Shown here piece by piece: positions 29,401 to 38,816 of a stretch of DNA of 64,000 bases. The DNA is from Peptostreptococcaceae bacterium pGA-8 (GTDB lineage Bacteria; Bacillota; Clostridia; Peptostreptococcales; Anaerovoracaceae): the NCBI GenBank assembly GCA_900112915.1, contig FONK01000006.1, forward strand, positions 55,675 through 119,674. The letters are read 5' to 3'. The notes beneath the pieces are model-generated. The model made no database searches. It was not told the origin of the DNA and saw only the letters and a program-made list of their open reading frames with translations. Made by a program: the position numbers and the translations under genes. Each line of letters opens with the position of its first letter. The first letter of the stretch is position 1.

Positions 29401-30252
29401 CTCAGAAGCGACAACAAGTCAGAGGTTAGAGTTAGAAGTGAAGATGGAGAAGACAGAACCTATGTCGTGCCTTATGGAGCAAGATTAGCTGTTAAGGTGG
29501 GCGACTTTGTTCAGGCAGGTGACAATATTACTGTCGGACCTTTGAATCCGCACGATATATTTAGACTTAAGGGTGTTGAAGGTGTTTACCAGTACCTGTT
29601 GAAGGAAGTTCAGCGAGTATATAAAAACCAGGGTGTAGACATCAATGACAAACATATAGAGGTTATTGCAAGCCAGATGCTTTCCAAGTTTAAGGTTGAA
29701 GATGCAGGTGATACAACGCTTCTTCCGGGTGGCTCATATAGCAAGTTTGAAATTAAAGATGCTAATGAAATTGCTGTTGCAAATGGTGGAGAGCCTGCAG
29801 TTGCAAAACAGATTCTGCTTGGAATTACTAAGGCTTCCTTGGCAACAAACTCATTCCTATCAGCAGCTTCCTTCCAGGAAACCACAAGAGTTCTTACGGA
29901 TGCGGCTATCAAGGGCAAGAATGACAAGCTTCTCGGCCTGAAGGAAAATGTTATTATCGGTAAGCTCATTCCTGCCGGTACAGGTATGAAGCGATACAAG
30001 AACATAAATGTTGATTACGGTGTGAACGCTGAGTTCATCGAAGAGGAAATGAGAAAAAGAGAAGAAGCTGCAGCAGCTGCAAGAGCTGCTCTTGAAGAAG
30101 AGATGAATTCGGAAGAGGGAAATGCACCGGAGGAAGCTCACAGAGAAGAACCTGAAATCACATTGCCGATTGATTTTGCCGACGATGAAATTGTCATTGC
30201 AGATGAATTTGCCGGTGCGGATGAGGAGACCGTAGACCTATCATTAGAATAA
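26401..30252 (+). CDS. rpoC: DNA-directed RNA polymerase subunit beta'
   Basis: 1283 residues; it starts at TTG with GGGGAG seven bases upstream. Zinc ribbon 1 uses C69, C71, C84 and C87. The catalytic Mg site is NADFDGDQM with D458, D460 and D462. A second zinc site includes [13 protein letters not shown]. The last 80 residues are an Ala/Glu-rich predicted helix and an acidic tail, making it longer than the roughly 1170-1200 residues common in Clostridia. The bridge-helix/trigger-loop region ([20 protein letters not shown]) is intact. Confidence 0.98.
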   Translation: MSENTLKIKNFDLSNFESLQIKLASTEKILDWSYGEVTKPETINYRTLKPERDGLFCERIFGPMKDWECHCGKYKRIRYKGIICDRCGVEVTKSKVRRERMGHIQLAAPVSHIWYFKGIPSRMGLILDLTPRNLEKVLYFANFVVLEPGDSEFQYKEIITEQQYRDAKDRFGASFRAGMGAEAVKELLAGIDLEGLSAELRESLKTATGQKKIKVIRRLEVIEAFRISGNKPEWMIMDVVPVIPPDLRPMVQLDGGRFATSDLNDLYRRVINRNNRLNRLLDLAAPDIIVRNEKRMLQEAVDSLIDNGRRGRPVTGPGSRPLKSLSDMLKGKQGRFRQNLLGKRVDYSGRSVIVVGPELKFYQCGLPKKMALELFKPFIMKELVGRGYAHNIKNAKRMVERVRPEVWDVLEDVISEHPVMLNRAPTLHRLGIQAFEPVLVEGKAIKLHPLVCTAFNADFDGDQMAVHVPLSVEAQAEARFLMLSTNNILAPKDGSPITTPTQDMILGAYYLTYPGTAKKVEVIDGKEVVSYAMDEFNNKKIREENKAAGFTRIPVKGDGKVFTDIDEMIMAYKAGVVNIHAKVKVRLFNEDKTESEIVESTVGRFIYNEKIPQDLGFVDRSVDKYALEVDFLCDKKKLGAIIDKCYKIHSNTGTVLMLDYIKDMGYHYSTIAAVTIGIDDMKIPEEKWDIIDQSQREVDKFDKAYRRGFISNSERYERIIEIWNKATDSVADALMDSLDPGNNLNIMATSGARGSKNQIRQIGGMRGLMANATGKTVEIPIKANFREGLSVLEYFISSNGARKGLADTALRTADSGYLTRRLVDVSHNVIVREFDCGTDEGVEVRAFVDGKEIIEPLNQRIVGRTALLDVANPETGEIIVAAGEEISDDQALAIVDCGIESVAIRSVMTCHSKTGICAKCYGRNLATGEEVNLGESVGITAAQSIGEPGTQLTMRTFHTGGVAGSDITHGLPRVEELFEARKPKGLAEICEANGTVAAIDLRSDNKSEVRVRSEDGEDRTYVVPYGARLAVKVGDFVQAGDNITVGPLNPHDIFRLKGVEGVYQYLLKEVQRVYKNQGVDINDKHIEVIASQMLSKFKVEDAGDTTLLPGGSYSKFEIKDANEIAVANGGEPAVAKQILLGITKASLATNSFLSAASFQETTRVLTDAAIKGKNDKLLGLKENVIIGKLIPAGTGMKRYKNINVDYGVNAEFIEEEMRKREEAAAAARAALEEEMNSEEGNAPEEAHREEPEITLPIDFADDEIVIADEFAGADEETVDLSLE

Positions 30253-30310
30253 AAAGATATTGGCATATAAGCCGGCATTGAAATTTAATGTTCGGCATTT
30301 GAGAAGAGTA

Positions 30311-30339
30311 TTGCAAACATATATGTTTTGTGATAAACT
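30311..30339 (+). promoter_or_regulatory. Promoter of the str operon (rpsL-rpsG-fusA-tuf)
   Basis: TTGCAA (30311-30316), 17 bases, TAAACT (30334-30339), with TG one base upstream of the -10. It is the same design as the rpoB promoter. Confidence 0.7.
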
Positions 30340-30360
30340 AACGGTTGGTTTTCTATTCAG

Positions 30361-30387
30361 ATGGCCTTAAATCATATTTAAGGTCAT
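30361..30387 (+). promoter_or_regulatory. 12-bp hairpin in the rpsL leader
   Basis: ATGGCCTTAAAT (30361-30372) pairs with ATTTAAGGTCAT (30376-30387) over a three-base loop, one G-T pair. No T tract follows, so it is not a plain terminator. It is a candidate protein-binding or stability element. Confidence 0.55.
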
Positions 30388-30429
30388 TTGAGCTGAAAAT
30401 AAATAAACATATTGGGAAAGGAGAATAAA

Positions 30430-30846
30430 ATGCCTACTATTAACCAATTAGTTCGTCAAGGCAGAACAAGTTCTGTAAAGAAGTCAAACTCTCCAGCTCT
30501 TAACAAGGGAATGAACTCACTGAAGAGAGCTGCAACTGATGTGAATTCACCACAGAAGAGAGGCGTTTGTACATCTGTAAAGACTGTAACACCTAAGAAG
30601 CCGAATTCAGCGCTTAGAAAAGTTGCCAGAGTACGACTAACAAATGGTATCGAAGTAACCGCTTACATTCCTGGAATCGGTCACAACCTTCAGGAGCATA
30701 GTGTTGTACTTATCAGAGGTGGAAGAGTAAAGGACCTCCCTGGTGTAAGATACCATATCATTAGAGGTACACTTGATGCTTCAGGTGTTGCCAACAGAAG
30801 CCAGGCTCGTTCCAAGTACGGAGCTAAGAGACCTAAGAAAAAATAA
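30430..30846 (+). CDS. rpsL: 30S ribosomal protein S12 (uS12)
   Basis: 138 residues from the ATG of MPTINQL (GGAAAGGAG upstream; an earlier in-frame TTG is unlikely). It is the decoding-centre protein. Streptomycin-resistance positions are wild type: Lys in [11 protein letters not shown] and in [13 protein letters not shown]. The Asp in KDLPG is the usual methylthiolation site. It is the first gene of the str operon. Confidence 0.97.
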   Translation: MPTINQLVRQGRTSSVKKSNSPALNKGMNSLKRAATDVNSPQKRGVCTSVKTVTPKKPNSALRKVARVRLTNGIEVTAYIPGIGHNLQEHSVVLIRGGRVKDLPGVRYHIIRGTLDASGVANRSQARSKYGAKRPKKK

Positions 30847-30904
30847 CTGAGAAATAACGGGAAAGAAAAGTGCCCTTAATATATATAGATATATTGAGCG
30901 CCGC

Positions 30905-30927
30905 GGCATCTTAATGTAAAAGATGTC
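30905..30927 (+). promoter_or_regulatory. Hairpin in the rpsL-rpsG spacer
   Basis: GGCATCTT (30905-30912) pairs with AAGATGTC (30920-30927). It lies in a 114-base spacer between rpsL and rpsG, the place where S7 binds its mRNA in E. coli. Binding here is inference only. Confidence 0.45.
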
Positions 30928-30960
30928 GAGTACCCCCGGAAAACTAAGGAGGGAAGAGAA

Positions 30961-31431
30961 GTGCCAAGAAAAGGTAACGTACCAAAGAGAGAAGTACTTC
31001 CAGATCCGGTTTATGGCAGTGTAGCAGTTGCTAAGCTTATCAACAGCGTAATGATCGATGGTAAGAAAGGTACTGCACAGTCAATCGTTTATGGAGCTTT
31101 CGACAGAATCAAGGAAGTTTCAGGCGAAGAACCGTTGGAAGTATTTGAAAAGGCAATGAACAACATCATGCCTGTATTAGAGGTAAAAGCTCGTAGAATT
31201 GGTGGTGCAAACTACCAGGTTCCTATTGAGGTTAGACCTGAAAGAAGACAGACACTGGGATTAAGATGGCTTACTAAGTACACAAGACTTAGAGGCGAAA
31301 AGACCATGTCGGAAAGATTAGCAAAAGAGCTTATGGACGCAGCTAACGGAGCTGGTGCATCAGTTAAGAAGAAAGAGGATACTCACAAGATGGCAGAGGC
31401 TAACAAGGCATTTGCACATTTCAGATGGTAA
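30961..31431 (+). CDS. rpsG: 30S ribosomal protein S7 (uS7)
   Basis: 156 residues; it nucleates assembly of the 30S head. GTG start with AAGGAGGGAAGAGAA upstream. The opening [19 protein letters not shown] and [12 protein letters not shown] are canonical. Between rpsL (114-base spacer) and fusA (33 bases). Confidence 0.97.
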   Translation: MPRKGNVPKREVLPDPVYGSVAVAKLINSVMIDGKKGTAQSIVYGAFDRIKEVSGEEPLEVFEKAMNNIMPVLEVKARRIGGANYQVPIEVRPERRQTLGLRWLTKYTRLRGEKTMSERLAKELMDAANGAGASVKKKEDTHKMAEANKAFAHFRW

Positions 31432-31464
31432 TTCTCAGAATTTGAATAGCAGAAGGAGGAACAT

Positions 31465-33534
31465 ATGGCCGGTAGAGAATTTTCTCTAGAAAAAACAAGA
31501 AATATCGGAATAATGGCCCACATTGACGCGGGCAAGACTACCACCACAGAAAGAATCCTTTTCTATACAGGAAGAACTCATAAGATTGGTGAAACCCACG
31601 ACGGTTCAGCAACTATGGACTGGATGGAACAGGAACAGGAGCGTGGTATTACAATTACCTCTGCTGCTACTACAGCACAATGGAAGAATCACAGAATTAA
31701 TATAATTGACACACCGGGTCACGTAGACTTTACAGTAGAAGTAGAAAGATCTCTTAGAGTTCTTGACGGAGCTGTAACAGTGCTTTGTGCAAAGGGCGGT
31801 GTTGAGCCTCAGTCTGAAACTGTATGGAGACAGGCTGAAAAGTATGGTGTACCGAGAATGATTTTCGTAAACAAGATGGACATTTTAGGTGCAAACTTCT
31901 TCCGAGTTGTTGGAATGGTTAAGGATAGACTAAAGGCTAATGCGGTTCCTATCCAGCTTCCAATCGGTGCTGAAGATAGTTTCGTAGGAATTATCGATTT
32001 AGTAGAAATGAAGGCAGAGGTATACAAGGACAATCTTGGAAAAGAGTTTGTCGTTGAAGACATTCCTGAAGATATGCAGGAGTTAGCAAATGAATGGAGA
32101 GAGAAGCTTATCGAATCTGTTGCAGAATGCGATGAAGAGCTTACAATGAAGTTCTTGGAGGGTGAAGAGCTTACTACAAAGGAAATTAAGGACACAATCA
32201 GAAAGCAGACTATTGCCGGAGAAATGATTCCTATGCTTTGTGGATCAGCATATAGAAATAAGGGTGTACAGATGATGCTGGATGCAGTAATCGACTACAT
32301 GCCGTCACCAATTGACATTCCTGCTATCAATGGTATCAACCCTGTTACAGAGGAGCCTGATAGCAGACCGGCAGATGACAAGGCGCCATTCTCGGCATTA
32401 GCCTTTAAGATTATGGCTGACCCATTTGTAGGAAAGCTTGCTTTCTTTAGAGTTTACTCAGGAACCTTAGAATCCGGTTCCTATGTATATAACTCAACAA
32501 AGGGAAGAAAAGAAAGAATCGGAAGAATTCTTCAGATGCATGCTAACAAAAGAGAAGAAATCACTAAGGTTTATTCCGGAGACATTGCAGCAGCAGTTGG
32601 ACTTAAGGATACAACAACAGGTGACACTCTTTGTGATGAAAAAGAAGAAATCATACTGGAATCAATGGAATTCCCGGATCCGGTAATCGAAATCGCTATT
32701 GAGCCGAAGACAAAGGCAGGTCAGGAAAAGATGGGTATCGCTTTAGCAAAGCTGGCTGAAGAAGATCCAACTTTCAAAACATATACAAACGAGGATACCG
32801 GACAGACGATCATTGCCGGAATGGGAGAGCTTCACCTGGAAATTATCGTAGATAGACTTCTAAGAGAATTTAAGGTAGAAGCCAATGTTGGTAAGCCACA
32901 GGTATCATACAAAGAAACTATTTCTGCTAACGCAGATGTTGATCACAAGTACGCTAAGCAGTCAGGTGGTCATGGTCAGTATGGTCATGTTAAAATCAAG
33001 GTTTACCCTCGTGAACCGGGCGCAGGCTTTGAATTTAAGAACTCTATCGTTGGCGGAGCTATTCCTAAGGAATACATACCAAAAATTGAAGACGGTATTA
33101 AGGATGCTATGGAAACCGGCCCTATTGCCGGATATCAGGTTGTTGACGTTGGTGTTGAGCTTTACGACGGTTCATATCACGAAGTCGACTCATCAGAAAT
33201 GGCATTTAAGATTGCAGCATCAATGGCATTCAGAGAGGCTGCCAAGAAGGCTAAACCTGTACTGCTTGAGCCTGTATTCAAAGTTGAAGTTACAGTTCCT
33301 GAAGAATATATGGGAGATGTAATTGGAGATATCAGCTCAAGAAGAGGTAGAATTGAAGGTTCAGATATGAACAATGGAGCAGTTGCTGTAAGAGGTATGG
33401 TTCCTCTATCAGAAATGTTCGGATATGCGACGGATCTGAGATCCAAGACTCAGGGACGTGGTGTATATGTAATGCAATTCGACCACTTTGAAAAGCTACC
33501 TGATAACTTGGTAGAAAAAATCAATAACAAGTAA
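31465..33534 (+). CDS. fusA: Elongation factor G
   Basis: 689 residues; GTPase driving ribosomal translocation. G1 AHIDAGKTT, switch regions with [18 protein letters not shown] and NKMD are all present, followed by domains II-V ending in [22 protein letters not shown] precedes the ATG. It has the length and domain order of canonical EF-G, not the tetracycline-resistance or EF-G2 paralogues. Confidence 0.98.
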   Translation: MAGREFSLEKTRNIGIMAHIDAGKTTTTERILFYTGRTHKIGETHDGSATMDWMEQEQERGITITSAATTAQWKNHRINIIDTPGHVDFTVEVERSLRVLDGAVTVLCAKGGVEPQSETVWRQAEKYGVPRMIFVNKMDILGANFFRVVGMVKDRLKANAVPIQLPIGAEDSFVGIIDLVEMKAEVYKDNLGKEFVVEDIPEDMQELANEWREKLIESVAECDEELTMKFLEGEELTTKEIKDTIRKQTIAGEMIPMLCGSAYRNKGVQMMLDAVIDYMPSPIDIPAINGINPVTEEPDSRPADDKAPFSALAFKIMADPFVGKLAFFRVYSGTLESGSYVYNSTKGRKERIGRILQMHANKREEITKVYSGDIAAAVGLKDTTTGDTLCDEKEEIILESMEFPDPVIEIAIEPKTKAGQEKMGIALAKLAEEDPTFKTYTNEDTGQTIIAGMGELHLEIIVDRLLREFKVEANVGKPQVSYKETISANADVDHKYAKQSGGHGQYGHVKIKVYPREPGAGFEFKNSIVGGAIPKEYIPKIEDGIKDAMETGPIAGYQVVDVGVELYDGSYHEVDSSEMAFKIAASMAFREAAKKAKPVLLEPVFKVEVTVPEEYMGDVIGDISSRRGRIEGSDMNNGAVAVRGMVPLSEMFGYATDLRSKTQGRGVYVMQFDHFEKLPDNLVEKINNK

Positions 33535-33560
33535 TTAAAACCTTTATGGAGGAATGAAAA

Positions 33561-34754
33561 ATGGCAAAGCAAAAGTTTGAAAGAAACAAACCGCATATTA
33601 ACATCGGTACAATCGGTCACGTAGACCACGGAAAAACAACATTAACAGCAGCAATAACAACAACCCTGCACCAGAGATACGGACTGGGAGAAAAGGTAGA
33701 ATTCGACAAGATAGACAAGGCACCGGAGGAAAAGGAAAGAGGAATTACAATTTCCACATCACACGTAGAGTATGAAACACCAAACAGACACTACGCACAT
33801 GTAGACTGCCCGGGCCACGCAGACTATGTAAAGAACATGATTACAGGAGCAGCTCAGATGGACGGAGCAATCCTTGTAGTAGCGGCAACAGACGGACCTA
33901 TGCCACAGACAAGAGAGCACATTCTTCTTTCAAGACAGGTAGGAGTACCATACATCATCGTATTCTTAAACAAGTGTGATATGGTAGATGACGAAGAGCT
34001 TCTTGACCTGGTAGAAATGGAAGTAAGAGAGCTGTTGACAGAGTATGAATTCCCGGGAGATGATACACCAATCATCAGAGGATCAGCATTAAAGGCATTG
34101 GAAGATCCTACAGGAGAATGGGGAGACAGAATCATAGAGCTGTTTGAAGCAGTAGACACATACATACCTGAACCTGAAAGAGCAAATGACAAGCCATTCC
34201 TGATGCCGGTAGAAGACGTATTCTCAATTACAGGAAGAGGAACAGTAGCAACAGGAAGAGTTGAAAGAGGAGTTCTTAAGGTAGGAGAAGAAGTAGAAAT
34301 CATAGGACTTACTGAAGAGAAGAGAAAGGTAGTAGTAACAGGCCTTGAAATGTTCAGAAAGCTACTGGACGAAGCGGAAACAGGAGACAATGTAGGAGCC
34401 CTGCTGAGAGGAGTACAGAGAACAGAAATCGAAAGAGGACAGGTACTGGCAGCACCGGGAACAATCCATCCACATACAAAGTTCAAGGGACAGGTATATG
34501 TACTGAAGAAGGAAGAAGGAGGAAGACATACACCATTCTTCAACGGATACAGACCACAGTTCTACTTCAGAACAACAGACGTAACAGGAGATTTGAAGTT
34601 ACCGGAAGGAACAGAAATGTGTATGCCTGGAGATAATGTAATCATGGAAATTGAATTGATTACACCGATAGCAATCGAGGAAGGATTGAGATTCGCTATC
34701 AGAGAAGGCGGAAGAACAGTAGGATCCGGAGTAGTAACAGAGATTGTTGAATAG
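33561..34754 (+). CDS. tuf: Elongation factor Tu
   Basis: 397 residues; it delivers aminoacyl-t[12 protein letters not shown] (19-27), [12 protein letters not shown] and NKCDMV are intact. Codon choice differs from the neighbours: ACA, GTA, GGA, GCA and AGA dominate over T- or C-ending codons. TGGAGG precedes the ATG. It ends the str operon at a strong terminator. Confidence 0.98.
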   Translation: MAKQKFERNKPHINIGTIGHVDHGKTTLTAAITTTLHQRYGLGEKVEFDKIDKAPEEKERGITISTSHVEYETPNRHYAHVDCPGHADYVKNMITGAAQMDGAILVVAATDGPMPQTREHILLSRQVGVPYIIVFLNKCDMVDDEELLDLVEMEVRELLTEYEFPGDDTPIIRGSALKALEDPTGEWGDRIIELFEAVDTYIPEPERANDKPFLMPVEDVFSITGRGTVATGRVERGVLKVGEEVEIIGLTEEKRKVVVTGLEMFRKLLDEAETGDNVGALLRGVQRTEIERGQVLAAPGTIHPHTKFKGQVYVLKKEEGGRHTPFFNGYRPQFYFRTTDVTGDLKLPEGTEMCMPGDNVIMEIELITPIAIEEGLRFAIREGGRTVGSGVVTEIVE

Positions 34755-34777
34755 ATTCAATAATTAGTTTATACAGA

Positions 34778-34805
34778 GAGGGTGGCACAGCCATCCTCTT
34801 TTATT
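34778..34805 (+). terminator. Terminator after tuf
   Basis: GAGGGTGGC (34778-34786) pairs with GCCATCCTC (34790-34798), one G-T pair, then TTTT. Confidence 0.85.
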
Positions 34806-34830
34806 AGTTGCACGGATTTTTCGGATTGAC

Positions 34831-34893
34831 GTCCAAGGTTGGAGCATAGAAGCATTAGGACTTCATGTCCAAGGTTGGAGCATAGAAGCATTA
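34831..34893. repeat. 27-bp direct repeat, two copies, between tuf and rpsJ
   Basis: Copies at 34831-34857 and 34867-34893, identical over 27 bases (beginning GTCCAAGGTTGGAGCATAG), 36 bases apart. They lie in a 557-base stretch without a gene (34755-35311) that also holds the tuf terminator, the S10 promoter and a long leader. Bases 34894-35041 show nothing else recognisable. Confidence 0.8.
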
Positions 34894-35041
34894 AGGCTCC
34901 GCAGCAAATGCTGAGGCTGAGTAAAAATCGAAACCAAACGCCTATAACAGTGTAAGGGAGAGGTTGGATATACCCGTTGCAAACACAGCAATATATTCTA
35001 ATAATTTTCGTTTTTTGATAAAACTTTTTTGAAAAAACTAC

Positions 35042-35070
35042 TTGCATTTTTGCAAATAGTGCTATATACT
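35042..35070 (+). promoter_or_regulatory. Promoter of the S10 operon
   Basis: TTGCAT (35042-35047), 17 bases, TATACT (35065-35070). A TTGCATTTTTGCAA dyad covers the -35. The start point near 35077 gives a leader of about 235 bases. Confidence 0.7.
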
Positions 35071-35076
35071 GATAGG

Positions 35077-35311
35077 GCTTGCTTTAGGCGATGACGCAGG
35101 AAGTTGCTGAGCTATCAGGTAATTTCTGCCGAGAAGTCCTCACCGGATGAGGGCGGAGGTGTTCGCCTGCTTTTATTCTGAGCGAAAATTAAAGAAACGC
35201 ACGGAAGCGTGTACACCGCAAGCGAATCGCTGTATACGTTGAAAGTTAGGGCATTATGAACCCCTTGTACGAGCATAGCGAAAACAGTACAGAAAAAATT
35301 AGGAGGAAAAA
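35077..35311 (+). promoter_or_regulatory. Long structured leader of the S10 operon
   Basis: It contains a CCTC/GAGG hairpin (35138-35152), a GGCG/CGCC hairpin (35152-35167) shortly before TTTTATT, and a stem GTGTAC (35209-35214) with GTATAC (35232-35237) enclosing AGCG-AAT-CGCT. This is the expected place for ribosomal-protein feedback (L4 in E. coli), but it matches no leader family I can name. Confidence 0.5.
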
Positions 35312-35623
35312 ATGAGCGAATTACAGAAAATGAGAATCAAGCTTAAGGCCTATGACCATGCGTTATTAGACCAGTCCGCAACCAAGATTGTTGAAACTGC
35401 CAAGAAAACCGGCGCAGATGTTTCAGGACCGATTCCGCTACCGACAGAAAAGGAAGTGGTAACAATCTTGAGAGCCGTTCACAAGTATAAGGACAGCAGA
35501 GAGCAGTTTGAGCAGAGAACTCATAAGAGACTTATCGACATCAGCAATGCTACTATTCAGACAGTTAATGCGTTAACCAATCTGGACATGCCTGCAGGTG
35601 TTGAAGTTGAAATCAAACTTTAA
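35312..35623 (+). CDS. rpsJ: 30S ribosomal protein S10 (uS10)
   Basis: 103 residues; head of the 30S subunit and NusB partner in antitermination. The [20 protein letters not shown] opening and [10 protein letters not shown] are canonical. TTAGGAGG precedes the ATG. It is first gene of the S10-spc-alpha run; a 96-base spacer separates it from rplC. Confidence 0.97.
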   Translation: MSELQKMRIKLKAYDHALLDQSATKIVETAKKTGADVSGPIPLPTEKEVVTILRAVHKYKDSREQFEQRTHKRLIDISNATIQTVNALTNLDMPAGVEVEIKL

Positions 35624-35719
35624 TCACGAATAAGGGACACTCCCTTAGTAAGATTGCATGAGAGGGCTGACTAAGAGTCAAACCAGAGCAATCCGCTGTA
35701 AGAATTTAGGAGGAAAAAT

Positions 35720-36355
35720 ATGAAAGCAATACTTGGCAAGAAAATCGGTATGACACAGATTTTCGCAGAAACAGGAGAAGTAATTCCTGTAACAGTCATC
35801 GAAGCCGGTCCTGAAGTAGTTACACAGGTTAAGACTGTGGAAACTGACGGATACAATGCAGTACAGGTTGGATTCGAGGACACAAAGGAAGTTAGAGTTA
35901 CTAAGCCTCTAAGAGGACATTTTGAAAAGAATAACATTGGTCTTAAGAAGCACCTAACTGAGTTCAGAGTAGAAGATGGCGAGACATATGAGGTTGGACA
36001 GGTAATCACCGTTGCAGACTTTGAAGAAGGAAGCAAGCTGGATGTTACAGGCGTATCCAAGGGTAAAGGAACACAGGGTAACATTAAGAGACATGGACAC
36101 CACAGAGGTCCTATGACTCACGGTTCAAAGCACAAGAGATTAGCCGGTGCTTTGGCGGCAGGTACTTACCCTTCAAGAGTATTCAAAGGAAATGCCGGCC
36201 CGGGTAGAATGGGTAGAGAAACAGTAACTGTTCAGAACGTAGTATTAGTTAAAGTAGACACAGACAGAAACCTTATGCTGGTAAGAGGTGCTGTTCCAGG
36301 AGGCAGAGGCGGACTGGTTCGCATTCAATACGCAGTAAAAGGTCAGGATAAGTAA
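35720..36355 (+). CDS. rplC: 50S ribosomal protein L3 (uL3)
   Basis: 211 residues; it organises the peptidyl-transferase region. Starts KAILGKKIGMTQIFAE. The central loop with GNIKRHGHHRGPMTHGSK and FKGNAGPGRMG is intact. TTAGGAGG precedes the ATG. Confidence 0.97.
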   Translation: MKAILGKKIGMTQIFAETGEVIPVTVIEAGPEVVTQVKTVETDGYNAVQVGFEDTKEVRVTKPLRGHFEKNNIGLKKHLTEFRVEDGETYEVGQVITVADFEEGSKLDVTGVSKGKGTQGNIKRHGHHRGPMTHGSKHKRLAGALAAGTYPSRVFKGNAGPGRMGRETVTVQNVVLVKVDTDRNLMLVRGAVPGGRGGLVRIQYAVKGQDK

Positions 36356-36384
36356 TTAGAGACTTCGGGAAGGAGGAAGCAAAA

Positions 36385-37008
36385 ATGGCAAAAATTACAA
36401 TGCTAAACATGGCTGGTGCTGAAGCCGGAACAATCGAACTGAACGATGCGGTATTCGGGATCGAGCCAAATGAAAATGCTGTGCACGCAGTTGTTAAAAA
36501 TTATTTAGCAAACCAGAGACAAGGTACACAGTCAGCTAAAACCAGAGGCGAAGTCAGAGGAGGCGGAAGAAAGCCTTTCAGACAGAAGGGAACTGGTAGA
36601 CATAGACAGGGTTCAACAACTGACCCTTCACAGGTAGGAGGCGGTATCGCTTTCGCACCGAAGCCAAGAAGCTACAGATATACTCTTCCAAAGAAGCTTA
36701 GAAGACTGGCAATGTTCTCAGCACTGTCTTCCAAGGTATTGGAAAAGGAAATCATCGTAGTGGATGAGCTTAAGTTCGAGGAACCAAAGACAAAGGAAAT
36801 GGTTAAAACTCTTGGAAACCTGAAGGCTGCCAGAAAGGCCCTTATCGTTACAGGTTCTAAGGATGAAAACCTGATAAAGTCTGCAGCTAACATCCCGGGC
36901 GTAAGAACTGCACTGGTTGGAACAATGAATGTTTATGACATAATCAACCACACAAGCCTGATTCTTACACAGGATGCTGTTAAGAAAATTGAGGAGGTAT
37001 ACTTATAA
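36385..37008 (+). CDS. rplD: 50S ribosomal protein L4 (uL4)
   Basis: 207 residues lining the exit tunnel. The extended loop with [20 protein letters not shown] is intact at macrolide-relevant positions. In E. coli L4 represses the S10 operon through its leader; the structured leader here makes a comparable role possible. The stop codon overlaps the rplW start by one base. Confidence 0.96.
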   Translation: MAKITMLNMAGAEAGTIELNDAVFGIEPNENAVHAVVKNYLANQRQGTQSAKTRGEVRGGGRKPFRQKGTGRHRQGSTTDPSQVGGGIAFAPKPRSYRYTLPKKLRRLAMFSALSSKVLEKEIIVVDELKFEEPKTKEMVKTLGNLKAARKALIVTGSKDENLIKSAANIPGVRTALVGTMNVYDIINHTSLILTQDAVKKIEEVYL

Positions 37009-37298
37009 TGAGATCACCATATGATGTAATAATTAAGCCAGTAATCTCAGAAATGAGTATGGACCAGGCACAAGATAAGAAATACACATTCAAGGTTGCT
37101 GTTGACGCCAATAAAACGGAAGTTCGTATGGCTGTTGAAGAAATCTTCGGTGTAGACGTAGCAAAGGTTAACATCATGAATGTTGACGGTAAAGTAAAGA
37201 GAATGGGAAGAACAGTAGGCAGAACACCTGCATATAAGAAAGCCATTGTTACCTTAACAGAAGGAAGCAAGGAAATCGAGTTCTTCCAGGGTCTGTAA
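37008..37298 (+). CDS. rplW: 50S ribosomal protein L23 (uL23)
   Basis: 96 residues at the tunnel exit, docking site for SRP and trigger factor. The [20 protein letters not shown] opening and [15 protein letters not shown] are typical. It overlaps rplD by one base, with GAGGAGG inside the end of rplD, so translation is coupled. Confidence 0.96.
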   Translation: MRSPYDVIIKPVISEMSMDQAQDKKYTFKVAVDANKTEVRMAVEEIFGVDVAKVNIMNVDGKVKRMGRTVGRTPAYKKAIVTLTEGSKEIEFFQGL

Positions 37299-37316
37299 TA
37301 TAGGAGGTAGCAAACA

Positions 37317-38150
37317 ATGGGAATTAAGAAATATAATCCGACTACTCCCGGTTTAAGAGGCATGACGGTTTCCACTTTTGAGGAAATCACTAAAAGCACT
37401 CCTGAGAAAACCCTTACAGTTACACTTAAGAAGCACTCCGGAAGAAACTCCAGAGGTAAGATTACTGTAAGACACAGAGGTGGCGGTACAAGACCTAAGT
37501 ACAGAATTATCGACTTCAAAAGAATTAAGGACGATATTCCTGGAACAGTAAAGAGCATAGAATACGATCCGAACAGAAGCGCTAACATCGCTTTAATCGT
37601 ATACGCTGACGGTGAAAAGAAATATATCTTAGCACCTGAAGGACTTAAGGTAGGAACAGTAATCGTATCCGGTCCGAAGTCAGACATTCAGGTAGGAAAT
37701 GCACTTCCTATCGCAAACATTCCGGTAGGTACTTTGATTCATAACATTGAACTTAAGCCAGGAAAGGGCGGCCAGCTGGCAAGATCTGCCGGTAACGGAG
37801 CTCAGCTGATGGCTAAAGAAGCAAAGTATGCACAGGTAAGACTACCATCCGGAGAAGTAAGAAAGGTTCTTTTGAACTGCAGAGCTACTATCGGAGAAGT
37901 CGGAAATGCGGATCATTCCAACATTCAGATTGGTAAGGCAGGAAGAAAAAGACATATGGGTATCAGACCTACAGTTAGAGGTTCCGTAATGAACCCTAAT
38001 GACCATCCACATGGTGGTGGTGAAGGCAGAACTCCTATCGGTCGTAAGAGTCCGGTTACACCTTGGGGTAAACCGGCACTTGGTTACAAGACCAGAAAGA
38101 AGAATAAGCCTTCTAACCAGTATATTGTTAAGAAGAGAAACGAGAAATAA
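37317..38150 (+). CDS. rplB: 50S ribosomal protein L2 (uL2)
   Basis: 277 residues; needed for subunit joining and peptidyl transfer. The [18 protein letters not shown] segment and the conserved C-terminal [18 protein letters not shown] are present, including the histidine implicated in peptidyl transfer. TAGGAGG precedes the ATG. Confidence 0.97.
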   Translation: MGIKKYNPTTPGLRGMTVSTFEEITKSTPEKTLTVTLKKHSGRNSRGKITVRHRGGGTRPKYRIIDFKRIKDDIPGTVKSIEYDPNRSANIALIVYADGEKKYILAPEGLKVGTVIVSGPKSDIQVGNALPIANIPVGTLIHNIELKPGKGGQLARSAGNGAQLMAKEAKYAQVRLPSGEVRKVLLNCRATIGEVGNADHSNIQIGKAGRKRHMGIRPTVRGSVMNPNDHPHGGGEGRTPIGRKSPVTPWGKPALGYKTRKKNKPSNQYIVKKRNEK

Positions 38151-38168
38151 AGGAAGGAGCATAGATAA

Positions 38169-38447
38169 ATGGGAAGATCACTTAAGAAAGGCCCTTTCGT
38201 AAACGCTAAGCTGTTGCGTCAGATTGAAGAGATGAACGCAGCTAACGAGAAGAAGGTAATCAAAACTTGGTCAAGGCCATCAACAATATTCCCGCAGATG
38301 GTGGGACACACTATTGCAGTCCATGACGGCAGAAAACACGTTCCTGTATATATTACAGAGGATATGGTAGGCCACAGACTTGGAGAATTTGCTCCAACCA
38401 GAACTTATAAAGGCCATGTTGCTGATAAGTCATCAAAAGTAAGATAG
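38169..38447 (+). CDS. rpsS: 30S ribosomal protein S19 (uS19)
   Basis: 92 residues in the 30S head. [20 protein letters not shown] and the [20 protein letters not shown] segments are canonical. AAGGAAGGAG precedes the ATG. Between rplB and rplV. Confidence 0.97.
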   Translation: MGRSLKKGPFVNAKLLRQIEEMNAANEKKVIKTWSRPSTIFPQMVGHTIAVHDGRKHVPVYITEDMVGHRLGEFAPTRTYKGHVADKSSKVR

Positions 38448-38463
38448 GAAAAGGAGATAAAAA

Positions 38464-38799
38464 ATGGAAGCAAAAGCAGTTGCAAAATATGTAAGAATGT
38501 CTCCTATAAAGCTAAAACCTGTTACTAATCTTGTAAGAGGCAAGGATTTGAACGAGGCACTTAATATTTTAAAGTTCACCCCGGGCAAAGGTTCAGAAAT
38601 TATCGAGAAGGTTGTTAAATCAGCAGCGGCAAATGCTGAAAACAACCATGATATGAACCCTGATAAGTTATATGTAGCAGAAGTTTATGCTCACCAGGGA
38701 CCTACCATGAAAAGATGGAGAGCTGGTGCACAGGGCAGGGCATCAATGATACTTAAGAGAAGCAGCCACGTAGGCGTAACTCTTAAGGAAAGAGATTAA
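38464..38799 (+). CDS. rplV: 50S ribosomal protein L22 (uL22)
   Basis: 111 residues; its beta-hairpin lines the exit tunnel. The hairpin region GPTMKRWRAGAQGRASMI is intact. AAAGGAG precedes the ATG. rpsC follows after 17 bases. Confidence 0.97.
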   Translation: MEAKAVAKYVRMSPIKLKPVTNLVRGKDLNEALNILKFTPGKGSEIIEKVVKSAAANAENNHDMNPDKLYVAEVYAHQGPTMKRWRAGAQGRASMILKRSSHVGVTLKERD

Positions 38800-38816
38800 G
38801 ACTGGAGGTTAATTGA

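Noticed and set aside
33854..34543. A 229-codon minus-strand frame inside tuf
   Set aside because: It is a shadow of the strongly biased tuf codons, Ser/Thr/Pro-rich with no start signals.
34778..34805. GAGGGTGGCACAGCC looks at first like a T-box
   Set aside because: No specifier stem or upstream domains, and it forms an ordinary terminator hairpin with a T tract.
34769..35047. A minus-strand frame (92 codons) over the tuf-rpsJ gap with a repeated LMLLCSNLG peptide
   Set aside because: The peptide repeat is simply the 27-bp DNA repeat translated; there is no ribosome site and it runs through the tuf terminator.
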